Origin: Glycine soja
Lineage: Eukaryota > Streptophyta > Magnoliopsida > Fabales > Fabaceae
Assembly: GCF_004193775.1 (NCBI RefSeq)
Contig: NC_041008.1
Span: 11,365,731-11,429,730, forward strand
Reading direction: 5' to 3'
DNA: 64,000 bases
The translations under genes and the position numbers were made by a program. Shown here in pieces: positions 33,571-44,948 of the stretch. Every line of letters begins with the position of its first letter. Position 1 is the first letter of the stretch. The notes beneath the pieces are model-generated. The model was not told where the DNA came from. It searched no databases and saw only the letters and a program-made list of their open reading frames with translations.

Positions 33571-34481
33571 CATATCATCCCCATAAACCTTGTAAAGGTA
33601 GAAGTCATCCTAGAAATATTGCTTGGTCTCCGCCATCAGTCTCTTCCTTTCCTAGAACTTGAATTCCAAAGGGAACACCTTATATGCTAAATAATTTACA
33701 ATGTTTGCATACAAAGGTGCTATTGGAAAAGCAGCCACAACCAGCAAGTGCTCATCAAGGAATGTCTCATGTATTGCTGCATCATCAACAGGCTACATAA
33801 CAAAGAGGTAAAGGCAAGACAAGTGTTATGCCACTAAATTATTTGATCCCTTCTTATCATTTATCTCCATGTCAAATTCTTAAAGTAGCGGTATCTACTT
33901 GATAAGCTTAGGCTTGGGATCCTGTTAACTATGTAAAAACTTAATAGCATAATGGTCAATGTAAACAATGACTTTAGACAAAACCATGTAATGTCTAAAC
34001 TTATCGAACACAAAAACAACTACTAAAAGCTTTGTTTTAGTATTGTTGTAATTTTTCTAGGCCTTATCTAGTTTCCTACTGGCATAGTAGATGGCATGAA
34101 ACACCTTCTCCTTTCTTTGGCCCAAAATTGCCCCCACGGCTATGTTACTAGCATCACACATCAATTCAAACGGTAATGGCCATCGGGGGCAACTACCATA
34201 GGAGCACTAGTCAAGTGCTCTTTCAACAAATTAAAAGCACTCAAACACACATCCGAGAAAACAAAAGTGGCCTCTTTGGCAAGGTGGCCGTTCATTGGTT
34301 TAACAATTTTAGAAATATCCCTCACAAACCTCCTGTAGAATCTAGCATGGCCTAGAAAACTCCTTACCGCCTTAACACAATTGGGAGAAGGCAATTTTGC
34401 AATCACCGCCACCTTGGTGGCGTCAACGACAATGGCAGTAGATGACACTTTACATCCAAGCACAATGCACTCTTGCACCAT
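33571..34481 (-). pseudogene. RT C-terminus, RNase H and integrase N-terminus fragment
   Basis: The open piece 34481-34161 reads MVQECIVLGCKVSS and the connection motif AVRSFLGHARFYRRFVRDIS, as in Athila-type RT. RNase H follows with LMCDASNIAVGAILGQRK, IYYASRKLD, and IVYIDHYAIKFLH, where YTDH has become YIDH. Then comes an integrase zinc-region start with YANIVNYLA and YLYKVYGDD. Several stops are present. The sequence is cut at 33571. Confidence 0.8.
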
Positions 34482-34484
34482 GAA

Positions 34485-35250
34485 CTAGAAAATTTTCCAA
34501 TTCAAAACTAGTGTCTTTTTGCATATTTTCAAAACAACATTTAAAATTTTCACATAGGCATCAAAAGATTGACCAAAAACAAAAAAGTCATCCATAAAAA
34601 TTTCAATGTTGTTTTCAATCAAGTTAGAGAAAATTGCTATCATGAATCTTTGAAAAGTTGCAGGAGCATTACACAAACCAAAGGGCATCCATATATATGC
34701 AAATGTCTTGTAAGGACATGTAAAAATGGTTTTGTGCTAATCCTTGTCAGCCAAAGGCACTTGTAGATAGCTAAAATACCCATCAAGACAACAATAGAAT
34801 GCACGACCAAACAAATTTTTCAAGTACTTAATCAATAAATGGAAGAAGGAAATTGTCCTTCTGGGTGGCTTTATTTAGTTTCCTATAGTCATACACACTC
34901 GTCACCCGGTAGTCTTTCTTACTGCTATGAGCTCTTTTTACTCATTCTCCATGACAATAGTGCCCCTTTCTTAGGGACACATTGGACTGGACTTACCCAT
35001 TCACTGTCAGAGATGGGGTTGATGATGTCTGCATCTAACAACTTTAGTACCTTTCCCTTCACAACCTCTATCATGTTGGGGTTGAGCCTCCTTTAAGGCA
35101 ACCGTTTGGGTTCCTGGCCCTCCTCCATGTGAATCCTATGAGGGGCACACTATAGGGTCAATACATTTGATGTCATGGATGGTCCACCCAAAGGCCTTCT
35201 TGTTGTCTCGTAAGACTCTAAAAAGTTTCTCCTATTTTGTTTCTTGCAAA
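34485..35250 (-). pseudogene. Reverse transcriptase fragment of the Athila-like element
   Basis: The clear piece (34688-34485) contains MPFGLCNAPATFQRFM and the catalytic box as FMDDFFVFG (usual form YVDDF or FMDDF). Upstream pieces in shifted frames show the PLPFIDQ-type region and the finger/palm start, with stops. RT copies the element RNA into DNA; here it is decayed. Confidence 0.75.
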
Positions 35251-35515
35251 CCTGTAGCAATAACAACTGAAAAAAAGGGTCAATAAAAACATATTGAGTA
35301 AAAAAGAAAGGGACTTCAACTCCAACACAAGAGGTTACTCTATTTAGGATTTAGGCTTTGACCCACTATTCCTTTACAACTCTTCAAGCCTTTGATTTCT
35401 TGTTGTTTTGGCATTACCTTGAGCTTAGAGGAACATTAGCATTTCCTCATCATCATTGCTCAAATCCCTATCCAAGTCCTCATCAGTAAGAACTCTTTCC
35501 AGGGGTCCTCCATCC

Positions 35516-36045
35516 CTATACTTGGGAATGAGGCTTCCACCAAAGCATCAGTGGGTCTCTTGCCTGAATGAAATTACAAGTCGAAGAAAAGGCATGCTTT
35601 TTTACAATATCAGACAATTTAAAAACAACTTGCTCCTTACCCATCCTTAGAGTGAGATTTCCTTGCCTAACCTCTATAACCATGTCACGAGTATTCATGA
35701 ATAGATGTCCCAATATGATTAGGATATCCTCATCTTCCTCCATGTCTAGCACCAAAAAACCAGCTAGAAAAACAATAAACCCTTGGGATAAACAAAAGAC
35801 CTATTAGTAAGCTATAGGGTGATGTTTGTGGGTTGTGTTTCTCTTATGCCTATTTCCATAAAAATTGAGTAAGACATTAAATTGATGCTTGCCCCCAAAT
35901 CACATAGGTATTTCTCAAAGTGAGAACTTCCTATAGTACAAGGGAGGGTAAAACTCTAAGGGCCCTTAAGCTTAGGGGATAACTTTCTTAGCACAATAGC
36001 ATAACAGTCCTCAGTAAGGCCTATTGTCTCAAATTTTGTCAATTT
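35516..36045 (-). pseudogene. Retrotransposon protease, 3' part
   Basis: The minus strand reads, in pieces, PKLKGP, a catalytic DLGASINLMSYSIF-like stretch and then VLDMEEDEDILIILGHLF. These match the plant retropepsin pattern ending in IILGRPFL. The stretch is interrupted on its N-terminal side by the solo LTR at 36046; homologous coding continues at 37767. Confidence 0.7.
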
Positions 36046-37761
36046 TGTAGAAGCAAAGCTTCATGGTGAGTCAAAGGTGATTCAAAGGTGTGTTGATGAT
36101 AACAATGATGATAACAAAAGATGATGACAAAGGTGATGACAAAAAGCTCAAAGACCAATCAAAGAACAACTCAAGTGAACCAAAGATCAATCAAAGAACA
36201 ACTCAAGTAAATCAAGAAGAATTCAAGACTCAAGAAGAAAGTTTAGAGTCAAGATTCAAGGTTCAAGATCTCAAGAATCAAGATTCAAGGTTCAAGATCT
36301 CAAGAATCAAGATCAAGATTCAAGACTCAAGATTCAAGAATCAAGAGAAGGTTCAATCAAGATAAGTATGAAAAGTTTTTCTCAAAAATTGAATAACACA
36401 TATTTTTCTCAAAACATGTTTACCAAAGAGTTTTTACTCTCTGGTAATCGATTACCAGATTGTTGTAATCGATTACCAGTAGCAAAATTGTTTTGAAAAA
36501 GTTTTCAAATTGAATTTACAACGTTCCAATTAATTTCAAAAAGCTGTAATCGATTACAATGTTTTGGTAATCGATTACCAGTCCCTTTGAACGTTGAAAT
36601 TCAAATTCAAATGTGAAGAGTCACATCCTTTCACATAAAAGCTTTGTGTAATCGATTACACTGATTTTGTAATCGATTACCAGTGTTTGTTTCTGAATAA
36701 ATCAAAAGATGTAACTCTTCAAAAGGTTTTTGACTTTTTCAAATTGGTTTTAAGTTTTTCTAAAAGTTATAACTCTTCTAAATGGTTGTCTTGACCAGAC
36801 ATGAAGAGTCTATAAAAGCAAGGCTTTGATTTTCTTTTCAATACACTTATTCATTCATTCATTCAATCTTGAACACTTATCCAATCAATCTTTTACAAGC
36901 CCTAAATCTCTTTGAACTTCTTCTTCTTCTTTGTACCAAAAGCTTTCTAAAGTTTCCTGGTTTTCTAAACCTTGAAAACTTGTGCTATTCATCTTTTCAT
37001 TCTCTTCTCCCTTTGCCAAAAATAATTTGCCAAGGACTAACCGCCTGAATTCTTTTTGTGTCTCTCTTCTCCCTTTACCAAAAGAACAAAGGACTAACCG
37101 CCTGAATTCTTTTGTGTCTCCCTTCTCCCTTGTCAAAGAATTCAAAACGACACAGTCTGAGAATTCTTTTGATTCTTCCCTTCCCCTAATACAAAAGTGT
37201 TCAAAGGACTAACCGCCTGAGAATTCTTTTGTATCCCTATTCACAAAGTATCAAAGGTTTAACAGCCTGAGATCTTTGTCTTAACACATTGGAGGGTACA
37301 TCCTTTGTGGTACAAGTAGAGGGTACATCTACTTGGGTTTGACTGGGAACAAGAGAGGGTACATCTCTTGTGGATCAGTTTCAGTAGAGGGTACATCCAC
37401 TAGGTTCAAAGAGAACAAGGGAAGGTACATCCCTTGTGGACCTTTGCTTGTAAAAGGATTTTTACAAGGTTGAAAGAAATCTCAAGGACCGCAAGTCGCT
37501 TGGGGACTGGATGTAGGCACGGGTTGTTGCCGAACCAGTATAAAAACTCTTGTGTATTTGTTTCTTTCTTCCCTACTCTTTTACTTTCCGCTGTGCATTT
37601 AATTTTCGCTTTTACTTTCTGTTAAGTTTCTCTTCTACTTCTCATTCTCTTAACAATTTAGTAAAAGCCTTAAAAGAGTAATTTTTTTTAATTAGTAAAG
37701 GTTTAGGAATAATTAATTCAACCCCCCCTTCTTAATTATTCTGAGGCCACTTGATCCAACA
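36046..37761 (+). mobile_element. Solo LTR of the GGTAATCGATTACC family, 1716 bp, duplication AATTT
   Basis: It starts TGTAGAAGCAAAGC and ends CACTTGATCCAACA. It is flanked by AATTT on both sides (36041-36045 and 37762-37766). Features: CAAGATTCAAGA repeats (36210-36355), four to five TAATCGATTAC palindromes (36444-36680), a TATA box CTATAAAAG (36811), AGGACTAACCGCCTGA repeats (37034-37220), and GAGGGTACATC repeats (37290-37435). It is a second copy of the family at 10120-11699. It lies in the protease region of the Athila-like element in the opposite direction. Confidence 0.9.
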
Positions 37762-38050
37762 AATTTCTTTTTGTTGGAAATAATTTCCTTAAAATATTTG
37801 CATATTTGGACATTTGAGAAATAGCCTCAGTAAAGGAAATGTTGTTATGAAATTTTTAAAACATTCTTAAAAATGTAGAAAATTACTTATCATGTTGTTC
37901 ATTTGTCACTCTCTTGGGTAAATGAATATTTACCTAATTAAGGGGGTGTTTGTACCTCTTTTTCTTTCCTTGTCTCTGAACTTCTCTCGGTATCCTTTTT
38001 TTTTTTTTTTGCTGGACTTTCTTCACTGAGAGCCTCATTTAGGGATTCTA

Positions 38051-38435
38051 GTCTTTAATGTACATTCTGCATTTCCCATGGTTTCTAACTTTCCATGCAT
38101 GTTGTTCTTGGCTAGCAAACATGGACTCATTTTGGAGCATCTCAGTTCGTGGTTTTTTGAGATTGAAGATAAAAATGTTTCCTTTTTTACTTTTATATGA
38201 TCTAGGTTTATGCTATTTTCTCTGTTGTAACATTGAGTATTCTTCTTGTTCTCAAAATGTTAACCCGTCAGAACCCACCCACCGTAACCGTAACCCGTTT
38301 AACCTCAAACCTGACTAAGAATGTTGTTGGAAATGGGTTAAAATATAAAGGGCTCAGTTTGTTGCAGATTGGGCTTTCTTGGCCCGAATATGATCGAACC
38401 CAACCCATGCTAAGGCCTACCATCTAAAACCCCAT
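38051..38435. other. Stretch between Athila-like element and Mutator element
   Basis: No gene supported. AACCCGTCAGAACC-like repeats of the form CCGTAACCGTAACCCG lie at 38264-38300. Together with 47852 onward this was one continuous stretch before the Mutator insertion. Confidence 0.4.
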
Positions 38436-38494
38436 TAGTCTCTTGGGAAATGCTAGGTGCACCCAGCAATTAGGTGAATGGGCAAAATTGCCCT

Positions 38495-39838
38495 TGTGCC
38501 AGAGTTTGTAAATAAACGTGAGAACCTTCTCCCGGAAGAAGTTCTTCCGTATGAACTTTCGGAAGAAGTTCTTCCATAAAAGTATTTCTGAAAAAATTAA
38601 TGGCCCAAGCAAGACTCAAACCTATGACTTTCAGGTTATTATCACAACGCTCTAACCAACTTAGTTAATGAGTCAATTACATTTAAAAATAAATAATATT
38701 ACTATACATAAATTATTACAATACATAATTATCACTAACATTTCTAATGCATATCTAATGCGCATGTAAATTTAAATAATAAATTTTGTGGCAATTAATT
38801 TTAATTTAAATGATACAAATTATTTAATTCGTATATTTTTTTAAAAATAAAAAATATTTATTATGACAACATTTTATTTGTACTACAAAATATAATATAT
38901 ATTGAATAAATATTTTTTATTTTATAAAATTAATGTGAATTAGATATGCATTAAATTTTGTAATAGTAACCTGAATTAAATAAAAAAATATTTAATGCAT
39001 ATTTAATGACTATTTTGCCCCTATCTTGTTTTTCTTTAAATTTACTGTGCCTGCCTAATGTTTTTCGGTTTTACGCTTCCTTTCTTTCAATTTCGTCCCA
39101 TTTGTGCTGGGTGGTTTTTGCAAGTTTGTTAGAAGTAGTCATTCGGTGAAAGTTAAATATTGGTGGATTTTGTCGTCGTTGTTGTTATTCTTATTTCGTC
39201 GGAGGTACGCATTTTATCCCTTTTTTGGTTTTTTTGGTGTAGATTTGTTATAGAAGAAGTTGTTATTCAGTAAAATTTTGACGGAAGAAATTCTTCTGGA
39301 AGAAGTTCTTCTGGAAACTACTTCCGAAAGTGCAGACTGCTTCTTCTGGAAACATCTTCTGGAAGAACTTCTTCCGTAAGAAGCAGTATGCACTTCCGAA
39401 AGTAGTTTTCGGAAGAACTTCTTCCGGTAGTGCACACTGCTTCTTCCAGAAGAAGTTCTTTCGTAATCTGTATTGTTTATATTTTTTTAGAATTTTATTT
39501 TTAAATTTGTGAAAAAAATTAATATATATGAATTTATAATTTATAATATTTGTATTTCATATTTTTGAAATTGTGGATAATAGGTTTAATTAGGTATAAT
39601 ATTAAATGATTTAGGTACATTAATTGTATTTTGTTGTAGTAGTAAAATGTTTAATTAGTTTTTAGTTATAGTGTTAAATTTAGTTTGTGTAAATAATTTA
39701 GTTTTACATTTTGAATGTAGTTGTATTAGTTGTTAATATGTATGTTAGTTATTATTTAGTCAATTTTTAGTTGTGGTAATATGGTAATTTGTATGTACTT
39801 GTGTATGATGCATAATTTATTAATATGTTGTTAAGATA
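38495..39838. other. MULE left subterminal region with GGAAGAAGTTCTTCC palindromes
   Basis: AT-rich DNA with two clusters of the palindrome GGAAGAAGTTCTTCC and close variants (38533-38577 and 39281-39463, more than ten half or full sites). A related site lies at 47466-47500 in the right subterminal region. The first transposase exon may also start in here, but I could not define it. Confidence 0.65.
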
Positions 39839-42719
39839 GACGAAGATCAATGGACGTATGACTATATGATGTCACAAGAAGTTCATATGGATTATGATAA
39901 TGAAGAAGAATGTGGTGTGAATCAACCACATGTTGATTGTTCGAATGCTTTTAATACCTGTCAGGTAATCATGTTCATTAGTTTGAGTCATTTGGTTGAA
40001 CATATGTTTCGTATGAAAATTAATATGTTGGGGTTGCATTGTAGGTCTTTGGTACTTGAGATGATGTTTTGCAATGGGCTCAAACAGTTGCCCCTGAAAA
40101 CAGATTTGTTGCAGTGATTATGAGTTCTGACACAGATACTGGTAGCAGAGGAAGAAGTTCATTTGTGTTAATTGGGTGTGAAAGGAGTGATATGTACAAG
40201 TGTAGGAATAAAGAATTTGGTAGAAGAGACACTGAGAGTAGGAAATGTGGTTGTCCCTTCAGGCTTCGTGGGAAACCAGTGCATGGAGGGGAAGGTTGGA
40301 TGGTGAAGTTGATCTGTGAGATTCACTATAATGAATTGGCCAAGTCCTTAGTTGGACATCCATACGTTGGGCGATTGACTAAGGATGAAAACAAAATTAT
40401 TTCTGATATGACAAAGTCAATGGTGAAACCAAAAAACATCTTGCTAACGTTAAAGGAGCACAATGCCAACAATTGCACGACAATCAAACAAATTTACAAT
40501 GCAAAAAGTGCATATCGTTCTTCCATTAGAGGAGCTAATACTGAAATGCAACATCTAATGAAGCTTCTTGAACGTGATCAATACATTCATTGGCATAGAT
40601 TGAAGGATGAAGTTATGGTGCGTGATCTGTTTTGGTGTCACCCAGATGCAGTAAAGTTATGCAATGCATGACATCTGGTGTTTTTTTTATAGATAATGCC
40701 TACAAAACAAACAGGTACAGACTCCCACTACTTGACTTTGTTGGGGTGACACCAACGACGATGACATTCTTTGTTGTGTTTGCATATCTGGAGGGTGAGT
40801 GTGTTAATAATATTATATGGGCTTTGGAACGGGTTCGAGGTCTATTTTTAAGAAACGATCGCCTCCCTGTTGTTATTTTCACTGACAGAGACCTAGCACC
40901 AATGAATGCAGTGAAAACTGTGTTCCCAGAGTGTACAAACTTGTTGTGCAAGTTTCACATCGATAAGAATGTGAAGACCAAGTGCAAATCTTTAATCGGT
41001 CAAAAAAAATATCTGAGACTATGTGCTGGATAACTGGGATAGTTTGGTTGATTGTCCGTCCGAACAACAATTCACTGAGTCCCTTCACAAGTTTCAAATT
41101 GCTTGTTCACCTTGGCCAATGTTTGTTGACTATGTTAACGAGACATGGATTATCCCACACGAGGAAAAATTTATTATAACCTGAACGAATAAGGTCATGC
41201 ACCTAGGGACCACAACAACAAACAGGTATTAAAATCTTATTTTTTTTCTAGTAATAATTATTAATAAATGGTATTTAATTGTTGTATATTTTTCATGTTT
41301 GTTGTGTATTTAAATGTAGGGTTGAATTTACTCATTAGGCTCTAAAAAGAGTATTACAAAATAGCCTTGGAGACCTGTGTAGTGTTTGGGATGCCATAAT
41401 CACACTACAGCACGTTGAAATTAAAGCATCCTTCGAAACCAGTACGCATGTGGTTAGATATGTATTTAAAAAAACCTTATACAAGAGGCTCCTTGGAATG
41501 GTTTCAAGGAACACTTTAAATGAGATTGCTACTGAGGTTGAGCGTCTACATTATCTCGGCAACAATCCCTCTTCTTGTGGTTGTGTGATGAGAAGCACGC
41601 ACAATCTTCCTTGTGCATGTGAGCTTTCTAGGTATGTGAGGCCGAAGTGAGCATCAAGGAAGATATTGAGACCATATCTAAAAGATTTGAGGAACTTGAT
41701 GTGTGTGGCAAAGTAACTCTCAAGAGTAAACTTCGAGATATTGCATACCCTGATCAAAACTCTATGTGCCCTCCTTCATCAAAGGTCAACACTAAAGGTG
41801 CATCAAAGAAATTGATGAAAAGAAGCCAAAGATCCACAAAGCATGATCCGTCTTACTAGGAGTATGTTTATGTTTTTCATTCTGTTCAAAGCAGCAACTC
41901 TTCAGTGAAACGTAGTGCATCATCTTCTTAACCGCCGAAGCAAACAAGGATCATCCCGATGTCGGATCAATTTGCGCCATTTATATAGGGTTTCATTCAC
42001 AACGTTGTGGATGTGAAAGTGGACGGTAACTGTAGATATCGGTCCATTGCCGCTTTATTAGGTATGGGGGAAGATTCTTGGCCGTTGGTGCGCAACAAAT
42101 TGATTAAAGAACTTGGCAGATGGTCGCGTGACTACACCAACCTCTTCGGTGGCACAGAGAGATTTGAACAATTAAGGTTGTCCTTACTTGTTGATGGGTT
42201 TTCCAAGGCATGTTTTTAGGTTATTTTTTTTAAGAACAAACTTTAAATAACTTAGATGTGTATGTTTGCTTGATAAAGGTTAGTGTGGACAAGTGGATGG
42301 ATATAACGGAGATGGGATATGTCATTGCATCACAGTATAACGTAATCTTTGTATCGTTGTCCCGACAACAAAGCATGACATTTTTTCCTCTTAGAAGTCA
42401 ACCACCACCCAATTCTTTTGTGCACCGCATGATATGTGTCGGTCACGTGTTTGAAAATCATTTTGTTCAGGTACATTGAAGGTAGTTAGTCTAAGAATTA
42501 TGCAATCACTTTCCTAGTTCATTTGAGTTAATAATGTTTGTTCACGCACAACAGGTTTATTTGAAAGACCGTTGTCCTTTACCGCCTCTAGCGTTGTTGT
42601 GGTCAACCAATTGTTATTCTCAAGCAAAGCAGTGGCCAACTCCATATATTAGTAGAATGCAACAGTACACAAGCTTGATGTCATTCAAAAGAGACTATGT
42701 CAACCTAAATGAAGACTGA
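39839..42719 (+). pseudogene. MULE transposase fused to OTU-type cysteine protease domain, broken
   Basis: Exon pieces: about 39839-39964 (ends CQ|GTAATC), 40046-41225, 41321-42209, 42280-42472 and 42555-42719 (ends VNLNED). The N-terminal zinc-type domain shows MYKCRNKEFGRRDTESRKCG then CPFRLRGKP. The MULE DDE core shows RLPLLDFVGVTPT, VIFTDRDLAPMNAVK and LLCKFHIDKNVK. A SWIM finger reads CGCVMRSTHNLPCACELSRY. The OTU domain shows VDGNCRYRSIAALLG (catalytic Cys in DGNC) and, in exon 4, ENHFVQV (catalytic His). The gene is interrupted by a TGA at 40056, a stop and shift near 40670, shifts near 41010-41040, and others. The start exon is not identified. Confidence 0.8.
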
Positions 42720-43160
42720 ACATGCATTGTTTATCTAATTGTATTCATTATGCGATATAATTTGTTGTAAGCCATTAAAGGATAATTATTAAGTACTCGT
42801 TGCGTTAAGAAAAAAATTAGTTGGTGCAACCAAAATCAATTACGCATGTACGATACATCATTGTCATAATTGACAACATATAATGATATGCATGCATATT
42901 AAATTTTGAGCGTGACACGACATTGACTGACTTGACAACACATTCTGATGCACGACATTGGTTGAGTAGGAAACATAAACATGAAACATGTTCACGCGTG
43001 TTCTTTTGTAAAAAAAAAGTGAAGCAATCTGTCGGTGAGAACCATGTATATATATGAGACACGGAAAACGCTAATAAATCACACACTATCTTGCTTTCAC
43101 ATACTCTCCCAATTGATACACAAAGTATGGCAATTTTAGGATAAACTAGCAGTCAGACGA
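42720..43160. other. Spacer between MULE genes
   Basis: Contains the 3' end of the transposase gene and the presumed promoter of the next ORF (TATATATA at 43048). No further gene is seen. Confidence 0.4.
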
Positions 43161-43955
43161 TTGTCAACTCAAGGTTGGGTTTCATTTTCAAATGGATCGA
43201 TTATTCACAATGATGGTGAGGTTTACTTCCAAACTTCTACTCCGGTGCCCATTCAAGTACCAAACAGTTGTGATTTTGCAAGCCTAAAAACCAGAATACA
43301 CAATACCCTTCAACTAACCGACAAACAATTTTTGGATGAAATTCACTACCGCCAGCCATTCACCCATACAGGTAACCAAATTCGCTTTCAATGTATGCAA
43401 TTGATAAATGATGACGATGTCAACACAATGTTAATGTGTAATGATCAATTTTCGTGTGTTGGTCCGATTGAGTTATTATGCACCGTTGGAAGAACACCAG
43501 ATGAAGTAATAAACTTACTTGAACGCACTATGACCCCTACTCATGACGCGCTCTTGTATTACAATGGGAGATGGAAAATGCCACCCCAAAACAAATTTGT
43601 AGGATGCACATTCACAAGAAAAAATCCAAAGAAATTTGAAATTCCTTCAGGATGTACCATTGATGAACTGAAAGATTTGATAAAGCAAGTTGCACCTAAA
43701 GGGATTCCCCCTCACGGAATTCAAGAATCAAAAACGGTAAGACGATTGTTTTTTCGGCAACCAGAATGTTTTGAGTATTCAGATAAAGTTATAAAATATG
43801 AAATTAATGAGTTGAAAATCAACGATGAAGTGTTGAAGGTGCTAGTACAGTCTAACTACTGGAAAAAATATGGGCCAATAGAAACTTTAGCTGTTTTTAC
43901 TAAACATGGTATGGAAATCGAAGACGATGTGGCTGCTACGTCGCTAAACGACTGA
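43161..43955 (+). CDS. MULE accessory protein with two PB1-like halves, about 260 residues
   Basis: An uninterrupted frame ending at TGA 43955, in an element whose other genes are broken. The first half shows the MULE-associated PB1-like pattern: FSNGSIIHNDGEVYFQTST, FASLKTRIHNTLQLTDKQFL, HYRQPF, and LINDDDVNTMLM. The second half repeats it: LLYYNGRWKMPPQNKFVGCT, IPSGCTIDELKDLIKQ, FFRQPECF, LKINDEVLKVLV. No in-frame ATG opens the frame at 43161 (a TTG lies there), so an upstream exon or a non-standard start is likely. The upstream ATG at 43126 runs into a stop. PB1-like domains usually form the N-terminus of MuDR-type transposases; here the ORF stands alone. It may assist transposase, but this is inference. 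Confidence 0.65.
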   Translation: MSTQGWVSFSNGSIIHNDGEVYFQTSTPVPIQVPNSCDFASLKTRIHNTLQLTDKQFLDEIHYRQPFTHTGNQIRFQCMQLINDDDVNTMLMCNDQFSCVGPIELLCTVGRTPDEVINLLERTMTPTHDALLYYNGRWKMPPQNKFVGCTFTRKNPKKFEIPSGCTIDELKDLIKQVAPKGIPPHGIQESKTVRRLFFRQPECFEYSDKVIKYEINELKINDEVLKVLVQSNYWKKYGPIETLAVFTKHGMEIEDDVAATSLND

Positions 43956-44100
43956 ATGCAACGTTTCTTTTTTTGTTTTTCATGTAACTTTTATCTGTTT
44001 ACAGCGTGTTTGAATACCATAATAAAATTGAATGTGTTGTTTGAATGGTCCAAATATAATTTATTTTAGTTGTTTCACCTTTAGACCTTAGGCCTACTTT

Positions 44101-44720
44101 GAAGGGTCCAAATCTTTTTTTTTTTTTTAAATTTTGTGCTTGTTTTTTTAGGTGTTATTCGATGGAACCGGCTCACGATATTTTTTTTTTTTGAGTTCTT
44201 TGACTTCCAAACATGAGAAATAGTGCCCCTTGAATGTCTTAGGTGACTTGTGCATAATTTTAAAAAACCCCTGAACATGGGTACTTGAACATGTTTGAAG
44301 GGTCCAAATCCTATTTTTTTTTTAAATTTTGTGCTTGTTTTTTTAGGTGTTATTTGGTGGAACCGGCTCATGATATTATTTTTTTAGTTCTTTGAAGTCC
44401 AAACATGAGAAATAGTGCCCCTTGAATGTCTTAGGCGACTTACGCATAATTTTTAAAAAAACATCGAACATGGGTACTTGAACATGTTTGAAGGGTCCAA
44501 ATCCTATTTTTTAAAATTTTGTGCTTGTTTTTTGAGGTGTTATTTGGTGGAACCGGCTCATGATATTATTTGTTTTTTATTTCTTTGACGTCCAAACATG
44601 AGAAATAGCTCCCCTCGAATGTCTTAGGCGACTCGCGCATAATTTAAAAAAAAAACGCCGAACATGGGTACTTGAATATGTTTGAAGGGTCCAAATCTTT
44701 TTTTTTTTAATTTTGATCTT
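44101..44720. repeat. Tandem repeat, 3.2 copies of about 194 bp
   Basis: Units start with GAAGGGTCCAAATC at 44101, 44297, 44490 and 44684. Each unit contains GGTGTTATT, GGAACCGGCTCA, CCAAACATGAGAAATAG and GAACATGGGTACTTGAA. Periods are 196, 193 and 194 bp. The array lies between the PB1-like ORF and the end of the mobile-domain gene. It is noncoding on both strands, since T-tracts vary in length. Confidence 0.93.
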
Positions 44721-44948
44721 TTTACTTTAAAACATAAACTTTTAGTTATCTTATTTTTAAAAATTTATAATTTTAATCTTATTCTTATGAAGGAAAGTCA
44801 TGATTTTTGGAATCAGAATCGTCACGTCAGTTAATCGGAATCGAGATCAGAATCGGGATCAGAATCATAATCGGTGTGTCATATAGAATGCATAATAAGT
44901 AAACTATATTAAAGAAAAAAGTGTAACAAATACAAAAAATGATGTCAA

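Larger units (their letters stand above)
24593..33571 (+). mobile_element. Ty3/gypsy element internal region, interrupted by CACTA and 3' truncated
   Basis: Contains the primer site (24593-24610), a long noncoding leader (to 26433), gag (26434-27627) and the first codons of the protease linker (33475-33571). The CACTA element 27628-33474 lies in the gag-pro frame. At about 33571 the sequence changes abruptly to a minus-strand Athila-like element, so pol and the 3' LTR are lost. Confidence 0.8.
33571..38050 (-). mobile_element. Athila-like Ty3/gypsy element, minus strand, truncated at both ends
   Basis: From right to left: end of gag (38050-37767), protease (36045-35516, split by a solo LTR), reverse transcriptase (about 35250-34300), RNase H (about 34290-33830) and the start of integrase (to 33571). 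The frame is broken by many stops. It abuts the gypsy element at 33571. The right boundary near 38050 is approximate, where gag-like sequence fades. Confidence 0.8.

Noticed and set aside
40700..40951. Minus-strand frame of 83 residues in the MULE
   Set aside because: Shadow of the transposase DDE core on the plus strand.
43161..43955. Full MuDR transposase starting with this PB1-like domain
   Set aside because: No transposase core follows; the frame ends at 43955 and a noncoding tandem repeat begins.
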